Both the position numbers and the translations under genes were made by a program. The notes under the pieces were generated by a model. The model was not told the DNA's origin. It searched no databases and was given only the letters and a program-made list of their open reading frames with translations. 11,452 nt of DNA from CAYILC01 sp964364145 (GTDB lineage: Bacteria; Patescibacteriota; Microgenomatia; UBA1400; UBA12028), in the NCBI GenBank assembly GCA_964364145.1, contig CAYILC010000026.1, forward strand, positions 1-11,452, written 5' to 3'. How positions within the stretch are numbered: position 1 is the first letter of the stretch; the number at the start of each line of letters is the position of its first letter. Positions 5,417 through 11,197 of the stretch are shown here, piece by piece.

Positions 5417-6377
5417 TAAAACCTGCTTCTTGTAAAGTGCACTTAATCTCCTCTGCGTTTCCAGTTTCCATGAGTTTGATACGGAGTTCTTGTGCATCTG
5501 GAAATCCACTGCAATACATTTTGAAGAATTTCTTGAGAATCTCGAATCGTTTTGTTATTCCCCACGTTGTTTCAAAAAGTCGAGCATGTTTCAGTAAAAG
5601 AGATAATCGTTCTTGCGGTGAGCGCTGTTGCACATATGGAGTTTTTTCAAATGCCCAAAGATTTTCAAAAATACCCCGCCCAATCATTACTCCATCGACG
5701 CCATGCGCTTCATATATTGAAAGTGCCTCTTTGTAGTTTTTAACATCACCATTCCCCACAATCATCGTATGTTTATCTTTTTGCATTGTATTTCGCAACA
5801 TTACGGCTTTACCAATTTCATCCCAATGACATGGCACCTTCGACAACTCTTTCACCGTTCTTCCATGTATGGTAATTGCTTCTAAATGTTGTTCAAGTAA
5901 AAATCCAATCCAGTCTTCTATTTCAATTTTGTTGACACCAATACGTGTCTTTACACTCACTGGTATTTCACCAGCCGCTTCTTGCGTGGCAGAGATCACT
6001 TCTTTAGCTCGACTGTGGTCTTGAATAAAGGCAGAGCATGTCCCATTTTGAAACACATCACGAACAGGACAACCCATATTAATATCGACCCCATCAAAAC
6101 CCAGTTCATGGATAAGTTTTGTGGTCTCAAAATAATGTTTTGGTTCTTTTCCCCAGATTTGCGCAATGATTGGATGCTGGCGATTTGAATATTGAAAGCG
6201 GCGGATTTGTGACTCTCGTCCGGCAGAACAGATGGCCTCCACGTTGGTAAACTCGGTGAAAAAAAGATCTGGTCGTGCGGTTTCACATACAATATTGCGA
6301 AAGACATCGTCCGTAACATCATCCATAGGAGCGAGAACGGTAAAAGGTTTTTTCAGTGTTTTCCAGATATTTGACAT
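5403..6377 (-). CDS. dus: tRNA-dihydrouridine synthase (Dus family)
   Basis: A 324-residue flavoenzyme that reduces specific uridines in the tRNA D-loop using FMN and NADPH. Visible features are the FMN-binding start FTVLAPMDDVTD (12-23), the catalytic-cysteine motif INMGCP (C103), the RNA/FMN contacts KTR (143-145) and HGRT (171-174), and the phosphate-binding GNGD (208-211) and IGRG (232-235). A helical C-terminal domain follows, as in DusA/B/C. The frame is open up to 6449, but the ATG at 6377 fits the family start and has TATAAT exactly 6 bases upstream, so I choose it. The exact Dus class (A, B or C) cannot be fixed by eye. Confidence 0.93.
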   Translation of the reverse strand: MSNIWKTLKKPFTVLAPMDDVTDDVFRNIVCETARPDLFFTEFTNVEAICSAGRESQIRRFQYSNRQHPIIAQIWGKEPKHYFETTKLIHELGFDGVDINMGCPVRDVFQNGTCSAFIQDHSRAKEVISATQEAAGEIPVSVKTRIGVNKIEIEDWIGFLLEQHLEAITIHGRTVKELSKVPCHWDEIGKAVMLRNTMQKDKHTMIVGNGDVKNYKEALSIYEAHGVDGVMIGRGIFENLWAFEKTPYVQQRSPQERLSLLLKHARLFETTWGITKRFEILKKFFKMYCSGFPDAQELRIKLMETGNAEEIKCTLQEAGFIIES

Positions 6378-6383
6378 GGGGGT

Positions 6384-6389
6384 ATTATA
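6384..6389 (-). promoter_or_regulatory. -10 box of dus (leaderless)
   Basis: A perfect TATAAT on the minus strand ends 6 bases before the ATG at 6377 (spacer ACCCCC). It lies within the longer upstream open frame and so supports the shorter protein. Confidence 0.65.
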
Positions 6390-6406
6390 TAGGATTGCCA
6401 TCTTGT

Positions 6407-6445
6407 TTGACGAAAAAAACCACAGTACACTACAAAAACTGTGAT
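6407..6445 (+). promoter_or_regulatory. Promoter region of the 97-residue protein gene
   Basis: TTGACG (6407-6412) is 18 bases from TACAAA (6431-6436), giving a start about 8-9 bases before the ATG at 6452. Alternatively TGTGAT (6440-6445) ends exactly 6 bases before the ATG. No Shine-Dalgarno sequence is present either way. Confidence 0.4.
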
Positions 6446-6451
6446 TCACCT

Positions 6452-6745
6452 ATGCCACCCGTAAAATACAAACACTATTACAATCTCATGGTAGAGCAAA
6501 ACGCAGAAGCTTTTGCGGAGTTTAAAAAGATTCATGATTTGTTTGAGAAAGATTCCAAAAAATGGAAAACAAAGTTTAACGAACTAGGTCTGCCAATCAC
6601 AGATATCATTCGGGACTGGGAACATCGGTTGTGCTCTGGTATGGAGCGCGGGAAGTTTGCAAATTATTCCGCAAAACTTGCGGAACAGTTTCAAAACGAG
6701 ATAAAGAAAACTTTTCCGAGTATCGACCTGGTTGGGATTGAATAG
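6452..6745 (+). CDS. Small helical conserved-looking protein, unknown function
   Basis: A 97-residue soluble protein, not recognised. It is rich in charged residues and aromatic residues and looks entirely alpha-helical: a helix with YKHYYNLMVEQNAEAFAEF (6-24), a second with FEKDSKKWKTKFNEL, a loop at GLPITD, and a third (DIIRDWEHRL to about residue 85). One cysteine (C61) and no metal or nucleotide motif are seen. The frame is open upstream to 6356, but those codons lie across the divergent dus promoter, and the ATG at 6452 begins the compact domain. It is divergent from dus and lies 56 bases upstream of the nuclease gene, which has its own promoter. Confidence 0.7.
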   Translation: MPPVKYKHYYNLMVEQNAEAFAEFKKIHDLFEKDSKKWKTKFNELGLPITDIIRDWEHRLCSGMERGKFANYSAKLAEQFQNEIKKTFPSIDLVGIE

Positions 6746-6750
6746 ACTAC

Positions 6751-6767
6751 ATACGTTGTAAACGTAT
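6751..6767. repeat. Perfect inverted repeat ahead of the nuclease gene
   Basis: ATACGTT (6751-6757), loop GTA, AACGTAT (6761-6767). It begins 5 bases after the stop of the 97-residue protein gene and ends near the -35 position of the nuclease promoter. It is not followed by a T-tract, so it is a poor intrinsic terminator. An operator for the nuclease gene is an alternative. Confidence 0.4.
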
Positions 6768-6786
6768 AGGACTTTCGTGTTGTATT

Positions 6787-6795
6787 TGGTATCAT
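6787..6795 (+). promoter_or_regulatory. Extended -10 promoter of the nuclease gene (leaderless)
   Basis: TGG-TATCAT is an extended -10. The hexamer ends 6 bases before the ATG at 6802, and no Shine-Dalgarno sequence is present. Confidence 0.6.
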
Positions 6796-6801
6796 AGATC
6801 T

Positions 6802-7692
6802 ATGTCAATCGATAAATTTTCCGCAGTGTGGGTTTCTTATTCCTCTATCAGTGATTTTCTTGGTTGCCCCCGCGCGTATTTTTTGAAAAACGTCTACAAA
6901 AATCCAAAAACCGGACGAAAAATGACTCTGATGTCCCCCGCCCTCGCGCTGGGTCAGGCTGTGCATGAAGTTGTGGAATCATTATCGGTGTTACCGGTTG
7001 ACCAGAGATTTCAAACGCCTTTAACTGAAAAATTTGAAAAAGGTTGGAAGAAAGTGACTGGCAAAAAAGGCGGATTTTTTAGTCAAGAACAGGAAGACAA
7101 ATATTTTCAACGTGGGAAAGTGATGCTCGCACGTGCAACCGCACATCCTGGTCCACTTGCAGAAAAGGCAGTAAAGTTGAATACGAATCTTCCGCAGTTT
7201 TGGCTTTCAGAAGAGGATGGTATTATATTATGTGGAAAAATTGACTGGATTCAATATTTGGAGGCAACCGACAGCGTTCGTATCGTCGATTTCAAAACAA
7301 GTAAAGTCGAAGAAAATGGAGACTCACTTCAGTTGCCCATTTATCATCTTCTTGCCCATTATTGTCAAAAAAGACCGGTTGTTGGAATGAGTTATTGGTA
7401 TTTAGAGTTACGTGATGAACTTGTTGACAAGGCACTTCCAGATCTACAGACCTCACAAGATCACATACTCAAAATTGCCAAACACATAAAACTCGCGCGT
7501 GCCTTGGAGCGATTTATATGTCCTGGAGGCGAAGAAGGGTGTAGATACTGCAAGCCATTTGAGGCAATACTTCGCGGCGAAGCGGAGTGTGTTGGCACAG
7601 ATGCAATGAAGAGAGATGTCTATATCATGAACTTTGCAAAAGATTCTGCCTTGTCCGGTGGTGAGGATCGTGAAGAGGGAACAATCCTTTAG
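6802..7692 (+). CDS. PD-(D/E)XK nuclease of the RecB/Cas4/AddB type with putative 4Fe-4S cysteines
   Basis: A 296-residue protein with the RecB-family nuclease motifs in order. These are SYSSISDFLGCPRAYF (12-27), LGQAVHEVVE with metal ligand H55, GKIDWI with D148, VDFKTSK with D163 and K165, and QLPIYHLL with Q177 and Y181. C22 plus C240, C247 and C250 give one N-terminal and three C-terminal cysteines, the arrangement that holds an iron-sulfur cluster around the nuclease fold in Cas4 and AddB. It is probably an exonuclease acting on DNA ends, alone or with a helicase encoded elsewhere. It is longer than Cas4 (about 200 residues). No cas gene or CRISPR array is nearby, so a Cas4 role in adaptation is not supported. 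The C-terminal tail after about 280 is short and acidic. Confidence 0.88.
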   Translation: MSIDKFSAVWVSYSSISDFLGCPRAYFLKNVYKNPKTGRKMTLMSPALALGQAVHEVVESLSVLPVDQRFQTPLTEKFEKGWKKVTGKKGGFFSQEQEDKYFQRGKVMLARATAHPGPLAEKAVKLNTNLPQFWLSEEDGIILCGKIDWIQYLEATDSVRIVDFKTSKVEENGDSLQLPIYHLLAHYCQKRPVVGMSYWYLELRDELVDKALPDLQTSQDHILKIAKHIKLARALERFICPGGEEGCRYCKPFEAILRGEAECVGTDAMKRDVYIMNFAKDSALSGGEDREEGTIL

Positions 7693-7731
7693 TGCGATGT
7701 AAGATATCCAATTCTTGGTGATCACAAGAGG

Positions 7732-7737
7732 TATAAT
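7732..7737 (+). promoter_or_regulatory. -10 box of the pseudouridine synthase gene
   Basis: A perfect TATAAT ends 10 bases before the ATG at 7748, giving a leader of at most about 3-4 bases. A longer start (TTG at 7715) would place this box inside the coding region. Confidence 0.6.
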
Positions 7738-7747
7738 AACGGCTACT

Positions 7748-8494
7748 ATGGTGGGTTCCCTAAAAAATGTGAAGAACGACTCTCAAAAACTCCATGCATT
7801 TCTTGCACACGCTGGCGTTGCGTCTCGTCGTGCTTGTGAGCAGTTCATCTTGGATGGAAAAGTGACGGTGAATGGAAAAATCATAAAAAATGTTGCGATG
7901 CGTGTTCGTCCAGCAAGTGATGTGGTGACATATCTGGGCAAGCGTATCGAACTCTCCAACAAAAAATTTGTGTATTATGTTCTCCATAAGCCGGCGGGAT
8001 ATGTGACCACAAACGCCGATCCCGATGGCCGTAAAACAGTGTTGCACCTTGTGCCAAAAACAGGTCGTGTGTATCCGGTTGGTCGTCTGGACTTGGACAC
8101 AGAAGGCCTTTTATTGCTCACCAATGATGGCGAGTTTACCTATAGACTCTCGCATCCCAAGTTTGAGTATGGAAAAACATATCATGTGTTGATTGAGGGA
8201 ACGCCAAGTAATACTGCGTTGAACACTTTACGCGATGGTGTGCCATTGCGAGAAGGTCGAACACATCCTGGCGAGGTGGGCATTGTGAGACACGAACACG
8301 GGAATACCTGGATTTCTTTAACGATTCATGAGGGCCGCAACAGGCAAGTGCGCAGAATGTGTGCGTATCTTAATCTCACGGTATTACGGTTGATTCGTGT
8401 GGCGATTGGGCCGTTTACATTGGGAGACTTATCGGTTGGAAAATGGCGGGATGCAACGCCGGAGGAGCTTGATAAGGCTGGAGTAAAGAAGTGA
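7748..8494 (+). CDS. rluB: RsuA/RluB/E/F-family pseudouridine synthase
   Basis: A 248-residue enzyme that isomerises a specific uridine in ribosomal RNA. An N-terminal S4 RNA-binding domain (KLHAFLAHAGVASRRACEQF, 14-33; then DGKVTVNG) is followed by the catalytic domain. There the signature GRLDLDTEGLLLLTNDG (112-128) carries the catalytic D115, and the C-terminal motif EGRNRQVRRMCAYL (195-208) is the family hallmark. Length and order match RluB/RsuA proteins. RluB is the best guess because such single-copy genes outside proteobacteria are usually RluB-like, but RsuA or RluE/F cannot be excluded. Start chosen at ATG 7748 because of the -10 box; a GTG at 7751 and a TTG at 7715 are alternatives. 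Its stop overlaps the hydrolase start as GTGA. Confidence 0.92.
   Translation: MVGSLKNVKNDSQKLHAFLAHAGVASRRACEQFILDGKVTVNGKIIKNVAMRVRPASDVVTYLGKRIELSNKKFVYYVLHKPAGYVTTNADPDGRKTVLHLVPKTGRVYPVGRLDLDTEGLLLLTNDGEFTYRLSHPKFEYGKTYHVLIEGTPSNTALNTLRDGVPLREGRTHPGEVGIVRHEHGNTWISLTIHEGRNRQVRRMCAYLNLTVLRLIRVAIGPFTLGDLSVGKWRDATPEELDKAGVKK
8480..8483 (+). promoter_or_regulatory. Shine-Dalgarno sequence of the hydrolase gene
   Basis: GGAG lies 7 bases before the GTG start at 8491, inside the end of the upstream gene. It stands out because the genes with their own promoters here mostly lack such a site. Confidence 0.5.
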
Positions 8495-9480
8495 AGAAGA
8501 GATTGAAAGTTTTTGGAATTATTATTGCCTTTCTCGCGTGTAGTGCTTTTCTCTTCTATCTCACGCGTCTGCCTTTACGTTCTCCAGTAAGTTCGTTAGA
8601 GGTCACAGAGTATCATCGCATCTTAGACAAATATAGTTTTTCTCGTCTTCAGTCTCGTACATATCAGCCAACGCACATCATTTTTGAGCGCATCATCGCA
8701 AAAAAACCGGAATATACCGCATATCTTTTTTCTTTTTTGAGTGATGGAAAACGTGTAACCGGACAACTCAATCTTCCACATACGCCAGGCAAGAAATCGG
8801 TGATCGTGATGATTCGTGGATTTGTGGACAAGGATCAGTACAAAACCGGAGTTGGCACGAGACCCGCCGCAGAATACTTTGCGCAACACGGATATATCAC
8901 GATTGCTCCAGACTTTTTAGGATATGGCGAGTCCGATCAAGAGTCGTCCGATGTATTTGAGTCCCGATTTGAAAAACCAGTTACGGTGCTCAATTTGTTA
9001 GCTTCCATTCCCACTCTTTCGCAAGTTGATCCAAAAAAGATTGGTATATGGGGTCATAGTAATGGAGGGCAAATCGCTCTTTCTGTTTTAGAGATCAGTA
9101 GAAAAGCGTACCCAACAACATTGTGGGCTCCGGTTACCATGAAGTTTCCCGACTCAATTTTGCAATTTGTTGACGAGCTTCCGGATAAAGGGGCATATCT
9201 TAAAGGACAACTCGATATCTTTCACGAACGGTATGCTGATATCGACTATTCTATAGACCAGTTTCTTGGCGATATTACCGCGCCTCTCCAACTACACCAA
9301 GGGACAAAAGACGAATCTGTTCCTGTTTCTTGGTCTTTAGCGTTTGTTGAGAAACTTAAAGCGTTGAAGAAACCGGTAACGTACTTTCAGTACGAGGGCG
9401 AGAGTCATAATTTTGATCGGGGACAATGGTTGCTGGTTGTGCAGAGAGACCTCGCATTCTTTGTACAGCAGTTGAAATAG
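8491..9480 (+). CDS. Membrane-anchored alpha/beta hydrolase (S9/dienelactone-hydrolase-like)
   Basis: A 329-residue protein. MKKRLK followed by a hydrophobic stretch (about 7-24) gives a signal anchor, so the catalytic domain should face outward. The triad is visible as GHSNGG (S190), GTKDESVP (D274) and GESHNF (H306); the oxyanion segment is around MIRGF (107-111), and PDFLGYGES (140-148) is the strand-loop typical of S9 peptidase and acetyl-xylan/cephalosporin esterase relatives. The lipobox-like FLAC (14-17) is a poor match. The GTG start overlaps the pseudouridine-synthase stop by 4 bases and has GGAG (8480-8483) 7 bases upstream, so translation is probably coupled. Esterase or peptidase activity is likely but the substrate is unknown. 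Its last 125 bases, including the His306 codon, are also antisense coding for the C39 peptidase. Confidence 0.87.
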   Translation: MKKRLKVFGIIIAFLACSAFLFYLTRLPLRSPVSSLEVTEYHRILDKYSFSRLQSRTYQPTHIIFERIIAKKPEYTAYLFSFLSDGKRVTGQLNLPHTPGKKSVIVMIRGFVDKDQYKTGVGTRPAAEYFAQHGYITIAPDFLGYGESDQESSDVFESRFEKPVTVLNLLASIPTLSQVDPKKIGIWGHSNGGQIALSVLEISRKAYPTTLWAPVTMKFPDSILQFVDELPDKGAYLKGQLDIFHERYADIDYSIDQFLGDITAPLQLHQGTKDESVPVSWSLAFVEKLKALKKPVTYFQYEGESHNFDRGQWLLVVQRDLAFFVQQLK

Positions 9481-10168
9481 TTTTCACCCAGGTTGTAAGG
9501 CGTTTCTCAATCCATGACTGTTTTTTGTACGTTGGTGCAATACGCACCTTTTTCAATCCTAATGACTTGGGGAAAATTTGACTTTTTGGCGCGATCACAA
9601 ACAAGACGTGATAGTCGTTCATCCACTCCTTTGCCTCGTCCGGGTCATCCTCACCAACGTTGTTGAGATCAAACCACTGCTTTTCGAACTCCTCAAACCC
9701 AAACTCGCGGTCTTTTTCGTAATAGTCAATAGAAGGGTCTTGAATCATGAGCTTTTTTTCCTCTAACGTAATGCCGGTGACGACGCTCCAGTGACCTGGA
9801 TCATCATCGTCCAAGATGGTTTCTAGCGCATGTTCTTTATTATGGAACTGGTCTTCGGTCCATACCCACTGCCACTCGATGGCAACCGGCAAAGAATAGG
9901 TGTTAATAAGGACATCAAGATCTTGAAACGAAGCATCACGTTTTGCCCAAATTGTTAAATGTGGTGCGAGTTTGCGAACAGCCAATGCGAGCTGATCTAT
10001 GCGCATGCCATCGGTGTCAATATCTTTGAGGGCGTTTGCCGATTGCGCAATCTGCGCAATGGTTTTTTGCGGTACCGGAATTCCGTGTTGGGAGAGCATG
10101 ATTTCCAGAGTTGCAGGTCCGCAAAAAGCTGGCAGTTGCGCAATGCGTTTTAGAGTGATTGCTGTCAT
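9356..10168 (-). CDS. C39-like cysteine peptidase, no signal peptide
   Basis: A 270-residue protein when started at 10168. The papain-like triad of peptidase C39-like proteins is visible: Q11 for the oxyanion hole and C16 in QLPAFCGPATLEIML, H126 in DPGHWSVVTGI, and D144 in MIQDPS. The family cleaves peptides, often at double-glycine sites in ABC exporters, but this one has no transporter or membrane domain and begins directly with the catalytic segment, so it should be cytoplasmic. The acidic stretch DDDDPGHW precedes the His. The start is set by an AGGT-type Shine-Dalgarno sequence and a promoter 42 bases upstream; the frame is open further to 10363 but those residues fit nothing. The Arg/Thr/Ser-rich C-terminal ~40 residues overlap the hydrolase gene by 125 bases and look like an extension past the domain. 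Confidence 0.82.
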   Translation of the reverse strand: MTAITLKRIAQLPAFCGPATLEIMLSQHGIPVPQKTIAQIAQSANALKDIDTDGMRIDQLALAVRKLAPHLTIWAKRDASFQDLDVLINTYSLPVAIEWQWVWTEDQFHNKEHALETILDDDDPGHWSVVTGITLEEKKLMIQDPSIDYYEKDREFGFEEFEKQWFDLNNVGEDDPDEAKEWMNDYHVLFVIAPKSQIFPKSLGLKKVRIAPTYKKQSWIEKRLTTWVKTISTAVQRMRGLSAQPATIVPDQNYDSRPRTESTLPVSSTL

Positions 10169-10172
10169 ACGT

Positions 10173-10177
10173 ACCTC
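10173..10177 (-). promoter_or_regulatory. Shine-Dalgarno sequence of the C39 peptidase gene
   Basis: On the minus strand GAGGT sits 4 bases before the ATG at 10168. This gene is one of the few here with a true 5' leader. Confidence 0.5.
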
Positions 10178-10210
10178 GAGTGACCTCGTGGCTATTGGGA
10201 AATCTGGCTT

Positions 10211-10240
10211 AGTATACCTTGCTGACCCTTTATGTGCCAA
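10211..10240 (-). promoter_or_regulatory. Promoter of the C39 peptidase gene
   Basis: On the minus strand TTGGCA (10240-10235, 5 of 6) is 18 bases from TATACT (10216-10211, 5 of 6). The -10 ends 42 bases before the ATG, giving a leader of about 35 bases with a Shine-Dalgarno sequence, in contrast to most genes here. Confidence 0.55.
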
Positions 10241-10358
10241 GAGGGAGAAATAGCGATGTATCGCGCTATATCGAGTTTCTAATACATGTAGACGAACTCT
10301 CTCTTCGGAAGTTCTACGGGTATTTATGCCTGGGGTTCTTGAGGAAAGAAACTTAGTG

Positions 10359-10364
10359 TACAAT
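10359..10364 (+). promoter_or_regulatory. Possible -10 box for tRNA-Leu
   Basis: TACAAT lies 51 bases before the tRNA 5' end; an initiation point near 10371 would leave a 45-base precursor. TTGAGG (10339-10344) is only 14 bases upstream, which is short for a -35. The rest of the 247-base gap 10169-10415 holds no supported gene. Confidence 0.35.
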
Positions 10365-10415
10365 ACGTCGAAGAAGGTTTTTGCAAGTATTGATGATAAG
10401 GATTGTGAAGAAAAA

Positions 10416-10498
10416 GGGCGAGTGGCGTAATGGTAGCCGCGGCAGACTTAAAATCTGTTGATCGCAAGATCATGGGGGTTCGAGTCCCCCCTTGCCCA
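10416..10498 (+). tRNA. tRNA-Leu (anticodon UAA)
   Basis: A class II tRNA of 83 bases. The acceptor stem pairs 10416-10422 with 10491-10497. The anticodon stem GCAGA/TCTGT encloses loop CTTAAAA with UAA at 10449-10451. A long variable arm folds as GATC-GCAA-GATC, as required for leucine tRNAs. The T-arm is GGGGG/CCCCC around TTCGAGT (10474-10490). The discriminator is A10498 and the next bases are CAT, so CCA is not encoded. Confidence 0.96.
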
Positions 10499-10500
10499 CA

Positions 10501-10507
10501 TTTTTTT
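10501..10507 (+). terminator. T-tract after tRNA-Leu, possible terminator
   Basis: Seven T residues begin two bases after the tRNA 3' end. The nearest strong hairpin is the tRNA T-arm, which ends 10 bases earlier, so this is not a standard intrinsic terminator. It is the only clear intergenic T-tract of this length in the window. Confidence 0.3.
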
Positions 10508-10548
10508 CCAGACACAATTTTTCACTTATGCTTCTTTTACGCATTACC

Positions 10549-10578
10549 TTGACATCTGTATTTGTATATGTTTAAAAT
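10549..10578 (+). promoter_or_regulatory. Promoter of the toxin-antitoxin operon (leaderless)
   Basis: A perfect TTGACA (10549-10554) is 18 bases from TAAAAT (10573-10578), which ends exactly 6 bases before the brnT ATG at 10585. It is among the strongest promoters in the window. Confidence 0.7.
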
Positions 10579-10583
10579 ATACA
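10563..10583. promoter_or_regulatory. Candidate operator for toxin-antitoxin autoregulation
   Basis: TGTATAT (10563-10569) and ATATACA (10577-10583) are perfect inverted repeats with a 7-base spacer. They span the -10 box and the predicted transcription start. Ribbon-helix-helix antitoxins commonly bind such palindromes as dimers to repress their own operon. The role is inferred from position and symmetry. Confidence 0.55.
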
Positions 10584-10584
10584 C

Positions 10585-10896
10585 ATGGTGGTAGATTTAA
10601 AAGAAATTCTGGACTTATGTGATGGCTTTGAATGGGATGGAGGAAACAGTACTAAAAATTGGCTCAAACATAAAGTCTCCTGGAATGAAATCGAAGATGT
10701 GTTCTTTAATAAGCCATTACTGCTAAAATCTGACAAAAAACATTCACAGATAGAGACAAGATATTGGGCATTGGGTAAAACAAATGCTAATAGGGGATTG
10801 TTTATGAGCTTTACTCTAAGAGGAAGGAAAATAAGAATTATTTCTGCAAGAGATCAAAATAAAAAAGAAAGGAATGTATATGAACAAACAGCTTAA
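10585..10896 (+). CDS. brnT: BrnT-family type II toxin (RelE-like ribonuclease)
   Basis: A 103-residue protein with the BrnT pattern: FEWD (15-18), an N and KH (N25, K28-H29), a VSWNEIEDVF helix, ETRYWALGKT (57-66), and the C-terminal IRIISARD plus ERNVYE (83-90, 95-100). BrnT of Brucella is a RelE-fold RNase that stops translation and is neutralised by its partner antitoxin. Here the toxin comes first and the antitoxin second, the known brnTA order. The protein is about 10 residues longer than usual. Sampled lines of the gene are AT-rich (about 30-38% GC) compared with hflX. It lies between tRNA-Leu and tRNA-Pro/tRNA-Gly, a typical place for acquired modules. It overlaps the antitoxin by 17 bases. 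Confidence 0.93.
   Translation: MVVDLKEILDLCDGFEWDGGNSTKNWLKHKVSWNEIEDVFFNKPLLLKSDKKHSQIETRYWALGKTNANRGLFMSFTLRGRKIRIISARDQNKKERNVYEQTA
10869..10873 (+). promoter_or_regulatory. Shine-Dalgarno sequence of the antitoxin gene
   Basis: AAGGA ends 6 bases before the ATG at 10880, the right spacing. It is directly adjacent to the other in-frame ATG at 10874, which decides in favour of 10880. Confidence 0.65.
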
Positions 10897-11155
10897 ACCA
10901 TTGCCACGGTTTGCCAACGAAGACGAAGAACGTACTTTTTGGGATACTCACGATAGTACTGAGTATATTGACTGGAATGCTGCAAAAAAAGTTTCGTTCC
11001 CTAATCTCAAGCCAACCAGTAAAACGATTACTCTTCGTTTACCCATCAATCTTTTAGAAACAATCAAGATTGAAGCAAATAAAAGAGATGTTCCATATCA
11101 ATCGTATATTAAGATGAAACTGGGCGAGGCTTTTGGAATTTATCACACATCTTAA
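10880..11155 (+). CDS. CopG-type ribbon-helix-helix antitoxin, partner of BrnT
   Basis: A 91-residue protein. The N-terminal half (LPRFANEDEERTFWDTHDSTEYIDW, 8-32, acidic and aromatic) is the toxin-binding part of CopG-type antitoxins. The C-terminal half is the DNA-binding ribbon-helix-helix: strand KTITLRLP (48-55), helix A from NLLETIKIEANKRD, and helix B from PYQSYIKMKLGEAF. It neutralises BrnT and is expected to repress the operon by binding the palindrome over the promoter. It is not the classic BrnA sequence (DUF4415), so no symbol is given. It overlaps brnT by 17 bases and has its own good Shine-Dalgarno sequence, which would favour antitoxin synthesis. Confidence 0.9.
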   Translation: MNKQLKPLPRFANEDEERTFWDTHDSTEYIDWNAAKKVSFPNLKPTSKTITLRLPINLLETIKIEANKRDVPYQSYIKMKLGEAFGIYHTS

Positions 11156-11183
11156 TCATGGGGCGTTTCACTATACCAGCGCC

Positions 11184-11197
11184 CAAACAGAGGTTTG
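11184..11197. repeat. Short hairpin in the 142-base gap after the antitoxin
   Basis: CAAAC (11184-11188) and GTTTG (11193-11197) pair around an AGAG loop. No T-tract follows, so it is not a clear terminator. The rest of 11156-11279 holds no supported gene. Confidence 0.2.

Noticed and set aside
6802..7692. CRISPR-associated Cas4
   Set aside because: No direct-repeat array or other cas gene occurs in the window and the protein is longer than Cas4.
10169..10363. Upstream extension of the C39 peptidase
   Set aside because: The family domain starts at the ATG at 10168, which has a Shine-Dalgarno sequence, and the promoter at 10211-10240 lies inside the extension.
10324..10515. Minus-strand open frame across tRNA-Leu
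   Set aside because: The GGTRTP-type sequence is again a tRNA antisense artefact, and tRNA-Leu folds perfectly on the plus strand.
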